A stretch of 33,993 bases of DNA from Prevotella sp. GTDB lineage: Bacteria; Bacteroidota; Bacteroidia; Bacteroidales; Bacteroidaceae. Location of the stretch: the NCBI GenBank assembly GCA_017940545.1, contig JAGAYI010000029.1, positions 1-33,993 of the forward strand, given 5' to 3'. Positions within the stretch are counted from its first letter, which is position 1. The number at the start of each line of letters is the position of its first letter. The position numbers and the translations under genes were made by a program. The notes below the pieces were generated by a model. It saw only the letters and a list, made by a program, of their open reading frames with translations, ran no database searches and was not told the DNA's origin. Positions 23,323-31,851 of this stretch are shown here, piece by piece.

Positions 23323-23398
23323 TATCTTTGCATCGTGTTTTTCATAGTATTAGATTTAAGGTTAACAAAGGTTGGGACTTGGCGAAGTCCCTTTTTTT
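23323..23398 (+). ncRNA. Candidate small RNA of about 60 nt
   Basis: A -7 element TATCTTTG (23323-23330) is followed within about 45 nt by a textbook terminator: GGGACTT (23374-23380), loop GGCG, AAGTCCC (23385-23391) and seven T. The T-run is present only on the plus strand, so it does not serve the converging PAP2 gene. No ORF of note lies between, so a short non-coding RNA starting near 23337 is the simplest reading. The -33 element is weak: TTGT at 23297-23300 is about 22 nt away. Confidence 0.5.
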
Positions 23399-23417
23399 GT
23401 GCCTGTCAGTGTCGTGG

Positions 23418-24383
23418 CTATTCCTTCGCGAACCGTCTGTAAGCATATTGCAACGGGAAGAACAGCAGCAGGGCAGACACCCAACCGCCTATGACATCGA
23501 CGGCATAGTGTGCATAAATATAGACCGTTGAAAGGCACAGCAGCACATAGAAAGGCATCAGTATGCAGAAGAACCGGCGGTTCTTTGTCTGCCAGGCCAG
23601 CAGCATCAGTATGGTTGACACCCCGACGTGGCTGCTGGGGAAAGCTGCCGTGGGTCGCTCGCCTGCGGTGTGGGCATCGACCACCATCTGGTGGAATATG
23701 CCGTTGGCATTTCCCGGTGTGGGCAGTGCTTCGCGCAGCGTCAGGAAATAGTCGTGCACGTTGGGGAAGCTGCCGGCAGCTATCTGGTCCAGTCCCACGG
23801 CCTGATAGTAGTATTGCGGTCCGGTGACGGGCAGCAGAATGAACATTACGTAGTAAGCGAAGAAAGCTGTCAGTATGATGAACGTGGCCTGCATGAACTG
23901 TTCGTAGCGAAACAGGAAGTAGAAGATGGTCACCGTGGCTATCATGGGGAAGTAAGAGGTGTAACCCAGGTTCATCAGCTCGCTGACCATTGTGCCTGGC
24001 AGTGCCTGCGAGAAGAGCAGTGCCGGCTGGCAACCGAAGAGCCATTGCTCCTTTTCGGCCACGATGTGGTCCAGGTTAGGCAGAATACGGTTCATCTCGT
24101 ACGTGTCAGGATACCACCATGAAAGCAGCAGCAGCTGTGCCCCAATGCGGCAAAAGCGCGTCAGCCGGCAGGGTGCCATGCGATAGACGGCCCACATGGC
24201 CGCCATGATGGCAATGGCCTGAAAGCGCCCCCAGAGCATGGACACGGGGTTCTGCAACTTGGTGTAGGTGACGAGCATGAACAGCAGTGTGAGCACGGTG
24301 TAGCCCAGCATGACCCACTCAACGGCAAAGAGCCCCTTCTTGGGTTTCTTTTCTATTTGGAACAACGGTTTGATTACTTTCAT
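23418..24383 (-). CDS. PAP2-superfamily membrane phosphatase or transferase
   Basis: A 321-residue integral membrane protein with six or so hydrophobic segments. The PAP2 signature is in the C-terminal half: RPTAAFPSSHVGVSTI (PSSH motif) and YIYAHYAVDVIGGW (third motif with the catalytic His and Asp). The long N-terminal part and the FLFRYEQFMQATFIIL segment are like inositol phosphorylceramide synthase-type PAP2 proteins. The likely job is removing or exchanging a phosphate head group on a lipid. It is 40 nt downstream of an epimerase/reductase gene with which it is probably cotranscribed, which may point to lipid or glycolipid modification. Confidence 0.82.
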   Translation of the reverse strand: MKVIKPLFQIEKKPKKGLFAVEWVMLGYTVLTLLFMLVTYTKLQNPVSMLWGRFQAIAIMAAMWAVYRMAPCRLTRFCRIGAQLLLLSWWYPDTYEMNRILPNLDHIVAEKEQWLFGCQPALLFSQALPGTMVSELMNLGYTSYFPMIATVTIFYFLFRYEQFMQATFIILTAFFAYYVMFILLPVTGPQYYYQAVGLDQIAAGSFPNVHDYFLTLREALPTPGNANGIFHQMVVDAHTAGERPTAAFPSSHVGVSTILMLLAWQTKNRRFFCILMPFYVLLCLSTVYIYAHYAVDVIGGWVSALLLFFPLQYAYRRFAKE

Positions 24384-24423
24384 GAGAAATATTTTCTGTA
24401 CTTGTTGCGAATCATGCAGTGTG

Positions 24424-25440
24424 TCACAGCCATCCGTTCTCCTTATACCATTTCACGGCCCTGTGTACGCCTTCCTTCAGTTGCACCTGGGGCTTGAATC
24501 CCAGTTCCCGTTGTGCCGGGCCTATGTCGCAGCGCCAGTTTCGCTGCCGCAGAATGTTGAACTTGTCGTTGTTCAGTGCTGTCATGTTTTTGGTCAGTCG
24601 TCCCCAGTACTCGCCGCAGAACGTGATGATGCGCAGCAGCCAGATGGGTGCCGTGATGCGAACCCACCAAGGGCGGCCCAGTTCCTCGTGTACGTAGTCG
24701 CTGAACGTGGCCGACTGATATACCTGTCCGTCCGACAGCAGATACTTCCGTCCGTTCTGTCCTTTCTCTAAGGCCAGGAACACGGCCTGCACCACATCAG
24801 TAACATAGATGAACGTGATGTCCTGACGACTGAATCCTACGGCGAAGTCCATGTGTTTCTTGATGCTTTGCATCTGCAGGAAGTAGTCGCGCTCCCGTGG
24901 TCCATAGACGCCCGTCGGCCGTAGTATGACGTAGGGGAAGAATTTTTCCCTCAGGTGCGATGCCTGCAGCGAGTCTAACCATTCCTCAGCCTCCAGTTTG
25001 CTGAGTCCGTAGGCCGTGTTGGGCTTCGGCGTGTCAGTCTCCAGAATCTCCGTATAAGGTTGCTGTTCCCTGATGGCTCCCATGATGCTCAGGCTGCTGA
25101 TGAAGACGAAGCGCCTGAGTGCTTGTTGGGTGTCCATGAGTGCGCACACCAAGTGCTGTGTGCCCTCGGTGTTAATGCGGAAGAAGTCTTCCTTGTGCAG
25201 GCACTTTGTTGCGCCGGCAGCATGTACCACATAGTCAAACTGCACGTCCCTCAGCTGTTTCTTCAGGTCATTCTCCGACGCGAGGTTCAGTTCTATGAAG
25301 TGTATGCGCTCGTCTTGCAGAAACTTGCGTGAGCTGGACTTACGCACGGCAGCCCACACCTCGAATCCTTTCCGAAGTGCTTCTTCTACGATGAACGAGC
25401 CGATGAATCCGCTCGCTCCTGTTATCAATATTCTTTCCAT
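24424..25440 (-). CDS. NAD(P)-dependent epimerase/dehydratase (extended SDR)
   Basis: A 338-residue extended short-chain dehydrogenase. The Rossmann motif GASGFIG opens the protein; HAAG, the catalytic Ser (FISSLSIMG) and YGLSK (YxxxK) follow, as does RPTGVYGPRERDY. The C-terminal part has a hydrophobic helix (ITAPIWLLRIITFCGEYWG) that could lie against the membrane. Relatives reduce or epimerise nucleotide sugars, or sterol- and ketone-like substrates; the substrate here cannot be told. Transcribed from the left copy of the inverted promoter repeat at 25445-25505. Confidence 0.85.
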   Translation of the reverse strand: MERILITGASGFIGSFIVEEALRKGFEVWAAVRKSSSRKFLQDERIHFIELNLASENDLKKQLRDVQFDYVVHAAGATKCLHKEDFFRINTEGTQHLVCALMDTQQALRRFVFISSLSIMGAIREQQPYTEILETDTPKPNTAYGLSKLEAEEWLDSLQASHLREKFFPYVILRPTGVYGPRERDYFLQMQSIKKHMDFAVGFSRQDITFIYVTDVVQAVFLALEKGQNGRKYLLSDGQVYQSATFSDYVHEELGRPWWVRITAPIWLLRIITFCGEYWGRLTKNMTALNNDKFNILRQRNWRCDIGPAQRELGFKPQVQLKEGVHRAVKWYKENGWL

Positions 25441-25444
25441 CTAC

Positions 25445-25505
25445 GGTGCAAAGGTACGATTAAGCGAGCACAAAACAAAAAAAAACACAAGTTTTTTGTT
25501 TTGTC
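25445..25505 (-). repeat. Left arm of a 61-bp inverted promoter repeat
   Basis: The minus strand holds a hairpin (ACAAAAC...GTTTTGT with A/T tracts), then GCTCGCTTAATCG and the -7 element TACCTTTG ending at 25449. TTTG inside the hairpin arm lies 19 nt before the -7, so the promoter is complete. It drives the epimerase gene. The right arm (25634-25694) is the inverted copy, with one difference within 61 bp (TACC versus TATC). Confidence 0.85.
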
Positions 25506-25633
25506 AATCGCAAGTACCTTCCGCCGGAGGCCAAGGCTTACGTCGAACTCACGTTAAAATGCTAAAAACATTAGAAACATCTGTGCATGGAAAAAATGAT
25601 TATCTTTGGCTTTCAGCCGAGGTACATGCACTC

Positions 25634-25694
25634 GACAAAACAAAAAACTTGTGTTTTTTTTTGTTTTGTGCTCGCTTAATCGTATCTTTGCACC
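25634..25694 (+). repeat. Right arm of a 61-bp inverted promoter repeat
   Basis: Mirror copy of 25445-25505, giving the same hairpin and a TTTG-N19-TATCTTTG promoter reading right toward the lipoprotein at 25716. Between the arms 128 bp are different, but next to each arm a further ~35 bp is recognisably related (CTTGGC/CTTTGGC, GGTAC words), so the two are diverged copies of one family, more conserved at the hairpin and promoter. Confidence 0.85.
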
Positions 25695-25715
25695 AAACTA
25701 AAACCAATAGAGCGT

Positions 25716-26465
25716 ATGAAAAGCTTTTTTCCCAAAACCTTGAGTTGTGCAAACGGACTTATTTTGCTCGTGTTGTTGCTGCTCAGCTGCAGCCATGCGC
25801 CAAAGGCAGCCCAGGCGACAGTCGCTGCCACGGCGGCCGGCGACTCCGTCAGTCAGCAGACGGCTGAACGCGAGGATGGCGAACCTACGGGTGACGACGA
25901 GGCTCCGGGGCTTTCCGGCTACGAACAGGCCCTTCAGGACATCAGCGAGCTGCCTAAGACGGCGGTGCGCACGGATAGCCATCAGCAGTATTCCCTCTAT
26001 GTCAACGAGGAGCAGGCAGGCGCTGGCGAGGCAGAGGTGGGCACCTACAGTGTCTGGCTGGCCGACGAGCGTGCCGGCACGGTGCTGAAGGTGTGCCAGA
26101 CAAACCCCACGGCCGCCGCTCAGTGGGAGCGTATGAAGGGCGAAAAGGCCGATGCCGTTGACGTCCCCATGCAGCTCATTGCCACGGCCGAGCGGGCATA
26201 TTTTGCACCGGGCGACGTCAGCAAGATTATTGTTGAGGGCTGTCCCGACGCCCGAAACGTCTGGACCTATATCATTGACACCCGCACGCACAGCGCCAGG
26301 CAGATGCCCACGACAGAGGGAGTGGTAGAACGCGACTGGGAGAAGAAGGAAATCATCGCGGCCTCGTACGGATACTACGACGAGGGCGGCCGATACACCT
26401 ACAGCTGTGCCTACTCTACGGACGGAGAGTTTCTCCGCGTGGCAAGCGAGAAGGTGCCTGAGTGA
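25716..26465 (+). CDS. Lipoprotein of unknown function
   Basis: A 249-residue protein with lipoprotein signal (ANGLILLVLLLLSC; lipid cysteine C25), then a low-complexity Ala/Thr/Asp/Glu-rich linker (about 30-65) and a C-terminal domain of about 170 residues containing SLYVNEEQAGAGEAEVGTYS and ending RVASEKVPE. Two Cys in the domain (VCQTN and EGCPD) could pair. No family is recognised. Expressed from the right arm of the inverted promoter repeat; RNase R follows about 50 nt downstream in the same direction. Confidence 0.7.
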   Translation: MKSFFPKTLSCANGLILLVLLLLSCSHAPKAAQATVAATAAGDSVSQQTAEREDGEPTGDDEAPGLSGYEQALQDISELPKTAVRTDSHQQYSLYVNEEQAGAGEAEVGTYSVWLADERAGTVLKVCQTNPTAAAQWERMKGEKADAVDVPMQLIATAERAYFAPGDVSKIIVEGCPDARNVWTYIIDTRTHSARQMPTTEGVVERDWEKKEIIAASYGYYDEGGRYTYSCAYSTDGEFLRVASEKVPE

Positions 26466-26516
26466 GGTCAGTAGTAAGAATCAATTTATTGTCACAAAAA
26501 AACGAATAGCAAGCCT

Positions 26517-28676
26517 ATGAGTAAGAAAAAAGGTGGTCAACGCCTGACCAAAAGACAAGTCACGGAAATGCTGCAGACGCTGTTTCAGCAGCACCCGAAC
26601 GAGACATTCTCGTTTAAACAAATATTTAAGGCCTTGAAGCTGGACACCCACCCCGCCAAGATGCTCGCAATCGACACCATGGAGGAGATGGCGTGGGACG
26701 ACTACCTGTCGAAGGCGAGTGACAACTCCTACCGTCTGAACACCAAGACGCAGGTTCAGGAGGGCACATTCGTGCGCAAGGCCAACGGCAAAAACTCGTT
26801 CCAGCCTGACGATGGCGGCAAGCCCATCTTCGTGTCAGAGCGTAACTCCATGTTTGCGCTGAACGGCGACCGCGTGAGGGTGTCGCTCATGGCCCGCCGC
26901 AAGAACCACATCAAGGAGGCCATGGTCACCGAAATTATTTCGCACAAGACCGACCAAGCCGTGGGCATTCTGAAGGTAGAGAAAGACTACGCCTTCCTGA
27001 TTACGGAAGGAAACATCTTCGTGCACGACATCATGGTGCCCAAACGGAAGCTGAAGGGCGGACGTACAGGCGACAAGGCCGTGGTGAGGATTACGCAGTG
27101 GCCGTCGAAGGACTCGAAGAACATTGTGGGCGAGGTGATTGACGTGCTGGGCAAGCAGGGCGAGAATGATGCCGAGATGCACGCCATTCTGGCACAGTAC
27201 GGCCTGCCCTACAAATATCCGAAGGTCGTGGAAGAGGCCGCCGAGAAGATAGAGCCCGGCATTACGCCCCAGGAAATCAGCCGGCGTGAGGATTTCCGCA
27301 ATGTGTGGACGTGTACCATAGACCCTAAGGATGCCAAAGACTTCGACGACGCGCTGTCGTTCAGGGAAGTAGCCCACGGCAAGTCGTCAGGCAGTAAATA
27401 CTACGAGGTGGGTGTCCACATTGCCGACGTGTCACACTACGTGAAGGAAGGCTCCATCATTGACAAGGAGGCCCTGAAGCGTGCCACGAGCGTCTATCTG
27501 GTTGACCGCACCATACCCATGCTGCCCGAGCGGCTCTGTAACTTCATCTGCTCGCTGCGTCCCGACGAGGAGAAGCTCTGCTACAGCACCATCTTCCTGC
27601 TCGACGAGGAGGCAAACGTCAAGAGCTTCCGGCTGGAGCACACCGTCATCAAGAGCAACCGCCGCTATGCCTACGAGGAGGTGCAGGAGATACTGACCGG
27701 CAAGGATGGCGACTACGCCCGGGAACTGCGCACCCTTGACCGCCTGGCCAAGAAGCTGCGTGAGCGCCGCTTCAAGAACGGGGCCGTGAAGTTCGACCGC
27801 GAAGAACTGCACTTCGACATCGACGAGAAGGGCAAGCCCACGCGCTGCTACTTCAAGAAGTCGAACGATGCCACCCAGCTCATTGAGGAGTTCATGCTGC
27901 TGGCCAACCGCTCGGTAGCCGAAATGGTGGGCAAGGTGAAGAAAGGCACGAAGGCCAAGACGCTGCCCTACCGCATTCACGACCAGCCAGACCCCACCAA
28001 GCTGGAAACGCTGCGCGAGTTTGTGGTGAAGTTTGGCTACAAACTGAAGACGGCAGGCACCAGGGGGGCCATATCGAAGTCGCTGAACGCCCTGATGGAC
28101 GGCGTGCAGGGCAAGCGCGAGCAGAAACTCGTAGAGAGCGTAGCCCTCAGGGCCATGATGAAAGCCAAGTACTCTACCCACAACATTGGCCACTATGGAC
28201 TGGCCTTCGACTACTATACCCACTTCACGTCGCCCATACGCCGCTATCCGGACACCATGGTACACCGCCTGCTGACGAAGTATCAGGACGGTGCACGCTC
28301 GGCCAACCGCGAAAAGTACGAGGAGCTGTGCGAACACTGTTCCGACATGGAGCAGGTGGCTCAGCAGGCAGAGCGCGACTCCATCAAATACAAAATGGTG
28401 GAATTCATGGCCGACAAGCTGGGCAACGTCTATGACGCGCACATCTCGGGCATACAGTCGTACGGCATCTACTGCGAGATTGACGAGAACCACTGCGAGG
28501 GGCTCATACGCATCAACGACCTGGACGACGACTACTACGTGTTCGACGAGAAGAACTACTGTCTCACGGGGCGCTACCGCCATCATCAATACCAGTTGGG
28601 CGACCCCATCCGCATTCAGGTGGCCAGCGCAAACATGGAGAAGCGCCAGCTGGAATACGTGTTGGCAGATGATTAA
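26517..28676 (+). CDS. rnr: Ribonuclease R
   Basis: A 719-residue 3'-5' exoribonuclease of the RNB family. Order of domains: N-terminal helix-turn-helix-like segment (about 1-70), cold-shock/OB domains (about 75-230), the RNB catalytic domain with the acidic cluster TIDPKDAKDFDDALSF (about 265-280) and HFTSPIRRYPD, and a C-terminal S1 domain (FMADKLGNVYDAHISGIQSYG onward). The basic Lys-rich tail of E. coli RNase R is absent and the protein is therefore shorter. It degrades structured RNA and assists rRNA and tmRNA quality control. Confidence 0.96.
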   Translation: MSKKKGGQRLTKRQVTEMLQTLFQQHPNETFSFKQIFKALKLDTHPAKMLAIDTMEEMAWDDYLSKASDNSYRLNTKTQVQEGTFVRKANGKNSFQPDDGGKPIFVSERNSMFALNGDRVRVSLMARRKNHIKEAMVTEIISHKTDQAVGILKVEKDYAFLITEGNIFVHDIMVPKRKLKGGRTGDKAVVRITQWPSKDSKNIVGEVIDVLGKQGENDAEMHAILAQYGLPYKYPKVVEEAAEKIEPGITPQEISRREDFRNVWTCTIDPKDAKDFDDALSFREVAHGKSSGSKYYEVGVHIADVSHYVKEGSIIDKEALKRATSVYLVDRTIPMLPERLCNFICSLRPDEEKLCYSTIFLLDEEANVKSFRLEHTVIKSNRRYAYEEVQEILTGKDGDYARELRTLDRLAKKLRERRFKNGAVKFDREELHFDIDEKGKPTRCYFKKSNDATQLIEEFMLLANRSVAEMVGKVKKGTKAKTLPYRIHDQPDPTKLETLREFVVKFGYKLKTAGTRGAISKSLNALMDGVQGKREQKLVESVALRAMMKAKYSTHNIGHYGLAFDYYTHFTSPIRRYPDTMVHRLLTKYQDGARSANREKYEELCEHCSDMEQVAQQAERDSIKYKMVEFMADKLGNVYDAHISGIQSYGIYCEIDENHCEGLIRINDLDDDYYVFDEKNYCLTGRYRHHQYQLGDPIRIQVASANMEKRQLEYVLADD

Positions 28677-28699
28677 AAATGAAATAAATGCAAATTTAT

Positions 28700-28730
28700 T
28701 TTGTCATGTCTTCGAATTATACTACCTTTG
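28700..28730 (+). promoter_or_regulatory. Promoter of the FKBP cluster
   Basis: TTTG (28700-28703), 19 nt, TACCTTTG (28723-28730): a full consensus match about 45 nt before the first FKBP start. Confidence 0.8.
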
Positions 28731-28776
28731 CCGCCGTTTTATAAAACATACATATTAATATATATAGAGAGAAAAC

Positions 28777-29382
28777 ATGGATAAAGTAAGCTATGCTCTG
28801 GGTCTGGGCATTGGCCATCAGTTGTTGCAGATGGGTGCCAACGACCTGAACATTGACGATTTTGCCGCCGCTATCAAGGACGTGCTGGCAGGCAACGAGC
28901 TGAAGGTTTCTAATCGCGATGCCCAGCAGATTGTACAGGACTATTTTGCTGCCAAGGAGGCGAAGCTCAGCAAGGAGCGGGCCGAGCAGGGCAAGGTTCA
29001 CAAGGAGGCCGGCGAGAAATACCTGGCCGAGAACGCCAAGAAGGCCGGTGTCATCACCCTGCCCAGTGGCTTGCAATACCAGGTGCTCAAGGAGGGCAAC
29101 GGCAAGAAACCCACAGCCAAGGACTCGGTGAAGTGCCACTACGAGGGCTTCCTCATTGACGGTACCGTCTTCGACTCCAGCGTGCAGCGCGGCGAGCCCG
29201 CCGTCTTCGGACTGCAGCAGGTTATTGCCGGTTGGACAGAAGGACTGCAGCTCATGCAGGAAGGTGCCAAGTACCGTTTCTTCATCCCCTACCGTCTGGC
29301 TTACGGCGAGGGCGGTGCCGGAGCATCCATCCCCCCGTTTGCCGCACTGATCTTCGACGTGGAGCTGATAGAAGTAATGTAA
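28777..29382 (+). CDS. FKBP-type peptidyl-prolyl isomerase, cytoplasmic
   Basis: A 201-residue isomerase without a signal peptide, so probably cytoplasmic. The N-terminal FKBP_N dimerisation helices (MDKVSYALGLGIG, about 1-90) precede an FKBP_C domain from about 95, with the binding-pocket residues Y122, F132/D133, V149/I150, W153, Y176 and F194 all in place. It catalyses cis-trans isomerisation of prolyl bonds and acts as a chaperone. First of three tandem FKBP genes. Confidence 0.93.
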   Translation: MDKVSYALGLGIGHQLLQMGANDLNIDDFAAAIKDVLAGNELKVSNRDAQQIVQDYFAAKEAKLSKERAEQGKVHKEAGEKYLAENAKKAGVITLPSGLQYQVLKEGNGKKPTAKDSVKCHYEGFLIDGTVFDSSVQRGEPAVFGLQQVIAGWTEGLQLMQEGAKYRFFIPYRLAYGEGGAGASIPPFAALIFDVELIEVM

Positions 29383-29436
29383 TAACCAAAGAATTAAAAG
29401 ATTAAAGAATTATATATTAAACATTCATTAAAAAAG

Positions 29437-30309
29437 ATGAAAAAGTTAACTTTTGTAGCCTCTATGGCTATCGCCGCAGTAGCATTCTCTTCTTGCGGCA
29501 ACGGAACTCCGAAAGCAGATTTGAAGAACGACATCGACACCGTCAGCTATGCGCTCGGTATGGCACAGACCCAGGGTCTGAAGGAATACCTGGTAGGCTC
29601 GTTAGGCGTTGATACTGCTTACATCGACGAGTTTGTAAAGGGTATGAACGAAGGTGCCAATGCTGGCGAAGACAAGAAGAAGGTGGCATACTATGCTGGT
29701 ATCCAGATTGGTCAGCAAATCAGCAACCAGATGCTGAAGGGCATCAACCGTCAGATTTTCGGCAACGACTCTACACAGTCTATCAGCCTGAAGAACTTCA
29801 TGGCCGGTTTTGTTACCGCTACCACCAACAAGCAGGGACTCATGACGATGAGTCAGGCTCAGGAGCTGGCCAACACCAAGATGCAGGCCATCAAGGCCAA
29901 GGCCATGGAGAAGGAGTACGGTCCTAACAAAGCGGCCGGCGAGAAGTGGCTTGCCGAGAACGCCAAGAAGGAAGGCGTGAAGGTGCTGCCCAGCGGTCTG
30001 CAGTATAAGGTCATCAAGGAAGGTACTGGTGCCATTCCTACCGACACCTCGCTGGTGAAGGTACACTATGAGGGTAAGCTCATTGACGGTACCGTCTTCG
30101 ACAGCTCACTGAAGCGTGGCGAGCCCGCCGAGATGTACGTCAACCGCGTCATCAAGGGTTGGACCGAGGCCCTGACACACATGCCCGCCGGTTCAGAGTG
30201 GGAGGTTTATGTTCCTCAGGACCTTGCTTACGGCGAGCGTGAGGCTGGCCAGATCAAGCCTTTCTCTACACTGATTTTCAAGATTCAACTGCTCGAAGTT
30301 AAGAAGTAA
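29437..30309 (+). CDS. FKBP-type peptidyl-prolyl isomerase, lipoprotein
   Basis: A 290-residue paralogue with lipoprotein signal ending AVAFSSC (C20). The FKBP_N domain (DTVSYALGMAQTQG, about 30-190) is followed by FKBP_C (about 190-290), with VHYEGKLIDGTVFDSS, VIKGWTEAL and LAYGEREAGQIKPFSTLIF. The membrane-anchored location suggests folding of envelope proteins. Stop and the next start overlap by one base (TAATG). Confidence 0.92.
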   Translation: MKKLTFVASMAIAAVAFSSCGNGTPKADLKNDIDTVSYALGMAQTQGLKEYLVGSLGVDTAYIDEFVKGMNEGANAGEDKKKVAYYAGIQIGQQISNQMLKGINRQIFGNDSTQSISLKNFMAGFVTATTNKQGLMTMSQAQELANTKMQAIKAKAMEKEYGPNKAAGEKWLAENAKKEGVKVLPSGLQYKVIKEGTGAIPTDTSLVKVHYEGKLIDGTVFDSSLKRGEPAEMYVNRVIKGWTEALTHMPAGSEWEVYVPQDLAYGEREAGQIKPFSTLIFKIQLLEVKK

Positions 30310-31262
30310 TGAAACGTACTATGTCTATACTGGCACTCATCCTGGTGATGGGTGCCTCTTTTCATTCTGCCAAAGCACAGCAGAACGTAACGTTAAGTCG
30401 CAGCGACTCTGTGAGCTATGCTGCCGGTATGAACTACACCATCGGGCTCATTCCCTACCTGAGCCGTCAGGCTGGCGTTGACACCACTAAGATGGACGAC
30501 TTCGTGCGGGGCTTCCAGGAGTTCCTGAAGCACACCGACGACCCGACGTTCAAGGCATACGTTGCCGGACTCGACATTGCCTCGCAGGTCAGCGGCCGCA
30601 TGCTGCCCGACGTGAAGAGCCGTTTCGAGGGCACGCAGGACGCCATCAACACCGACATGTTCTACAAGGGATTCCTTGATGCGCTGCACAACGACACTAC
30701 CATCTTCAAGACCATCGACGGCGCAGGCGCCTTCTTTCAGGCTACCCTGGCCGAGGACATCGAGCTGAAGAACGAGAAGCTGTATGGCCCCAACCGCGAG
30801 GCCGGACGCGCCTTCCTGGCCGAGAATGCCAAGGACACCAGCGTCGTCGTGCTGCCCAGCGGACTGCAGTATAAGGTGCTCACCGCCGGTACGGGCGACA
30901 TTCCCAAGGCCACCGAGACCGTCAAGGTGCGCTACGAGGGTCGTCTGGTTGACGGCACGGTCTTCGATGCCTCGTCACGTCACGGCGACCAGCCCGTCTC
31001 CTTCCGTGCCAACCAGGTCATCAAGGGTTGGACCGAGGCTCTCACGCTGATGCCCGTGGGCAGCAAGTGGACCCTCTACATTCCTTACGAGCTGGCCTAC
31101 GGTGACAAGGAGCAGGGGCAGATTAAGCCTTTCTCGGCACTGATCTTCGACGTTGAGCTGGTTGACATCGACCGTCCCAAGCCGGCCACGACAACCACCG
31201 AGGTGAAGAAGGAAGTGAAGAAAAAGACAGCAAAAAAGCCTGCCAAGAAGAAGCGTAAGTAA
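30309..31262 (+). CDS. FKBP-type peptidyl-prolyl isomerase, exported, Lys-rich tail
   Basis: A 317-residue paralogue with a Sec signal (MKRTMSILALILVMGASFHSAKA, cleavage likely before QQ). FKBP_N (SVSYAAGMNYTIGL) and FKBP_C (VRYEGRLVDGTVFDASS, VIKGWTEAL, LAYGDKEQGQIKPFSALIF) are intact. The C-terminus ends in a 24-residue lysine-rich tail (VKKEVKKKTAKKPAKKKRK), absent from its two sisters, which may bind nucleic acid or acidic surface polymer. Translationally coupled to the preceding gene. Confidence 0.92.
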   Translation: MKRTMSILALILVMGASFHSAKAQQNVTLSRSDSVSYAAGMNYTIGLIPYLSRQAGVDTTKMDDFVRGFQEFLKHTDDPTFKAYVAGLDIASQVSGRMLPDVKSRFEGTQDAINTDMFYKGFLDALHNDTTIFKTIDGAGAFFQATLAEDIELKNEKLYGPNREAGRAFLAENAKDTSVVVLPSGLQYKVLTAGTGDIPKATETVKVRYEGRLVDGTVFDASSRHGDQPVSFRANQVIKGWTEALTLMPVGSKWTLYIPYELAYGDKEQGQIKPFSALIFDVELVDIDRPKPATTTTEVKKEVKKKTAKKPAKKKRK

Positions 31263-31300
31263 ATTTTTGCTACAGAAATTGTAATTTCTTGCGCAAAATG

Positions 31301-31331
31301 TTGCTCATTTCGTCATTTTTGCGTACTTTTG
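31301..31331 (+). promoter_or_regulatory. Promoter of the Lrp-type regulator
   Basis: TTG (31301-31303) and TACTTTTG (31324-31331) with 20 nt between. The longer reading of the regulator would start inside this promoter. Confidence 0.6.
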
Positions 31332-31352
31332 CTTGCACTAAGTACTAAAAGT

Positions 31353-31814
31353 ATGGACAAAATTGACAATCTTGACAAAAAGATACTGAGCATTCTCTCC
31401 AAGAATGCACGTATCCCTTTTAAGGATGTAGCTGCCGAATGTAACGTTTCGCGTGCAGCCATCCACCAACGCGTACAGCACCTCATCGAGGGTGATGTCA
31501 TTATGGGAAGCGGGTTCGACGTGAACCCCAAAAGCCTGGGTTATACCACCTGCACCTATGTAGGCATCACCCTCGAACGAGGCAGCATGTACCGCAATGT
31601 AGTAGAGCGCCTGCAGCACATTCCCGAGGTTGTGGAATGTCACTTTACTACCGGACCCTACACCATGCTCGTCAAACTATATGCCCGCGACAACGAGCAG
31701 CTCATGAACCTGCTCAACGGACAGTTGCAGGACATTCCCGGCGTGGTGGCCACCGAGACGCTCATCTCGCTCGAACAAAGCATCAAGCGCGAAATCCCTG
31801 TTCAGGTGGATTAA
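31353..31814 (+). CDS. Lrp/AsnC-family transcriptional regulator
   Basis: A 153-residue regulator. The N-terminal winged helix-turn-helix (LDKKILSILSKNARIPFKDVAAECNVSRAAIHQRVQHL) is followed by the ligand-binding RAM domain (from about 65, with VGITLERGSMYRNVVERLQHIPEVVECHFTTGPY). Members bind amino acids and form octamers. Start chosen at ATG 31353, just past the promoter. The neighbouring GATase/dipeptidase gene starts 38 nt downstream and could be a target or simply cotranscribed. Confidence 0.93.
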   Translation: MDKIDNLDKKILSILSKNARIPFKDVAAECNVSRAAIHQRVQHLIEGDVIMGSGFDVNPKSLGYTTCTYVGITLERGSMYRNVVERLQHIPEVVECHFTTGPYTMLVKLYARDNEQLMNLLNGQLQDIPGVVATETLISLEQSIKREIPVQVD

Positions 31815-31851
31815 TGGTGTGTGGTTATAGACAACTGATAACTGACAACAG

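Noticed and set aside
25506-25633. Phase-variable invertible promoter
   Set aside because: The promoters are inside the arms and point outward, so flipping the core would leave both genes driven; no recombinase gene is adjacent. Kept only as a secondary idea.
27432-28589. 385-codon open frame antisense to rnr
   Set aside because: Shadow of the RNase R frame in GC-rich codons; Val/Leu/His-rich and with no family match I can see.
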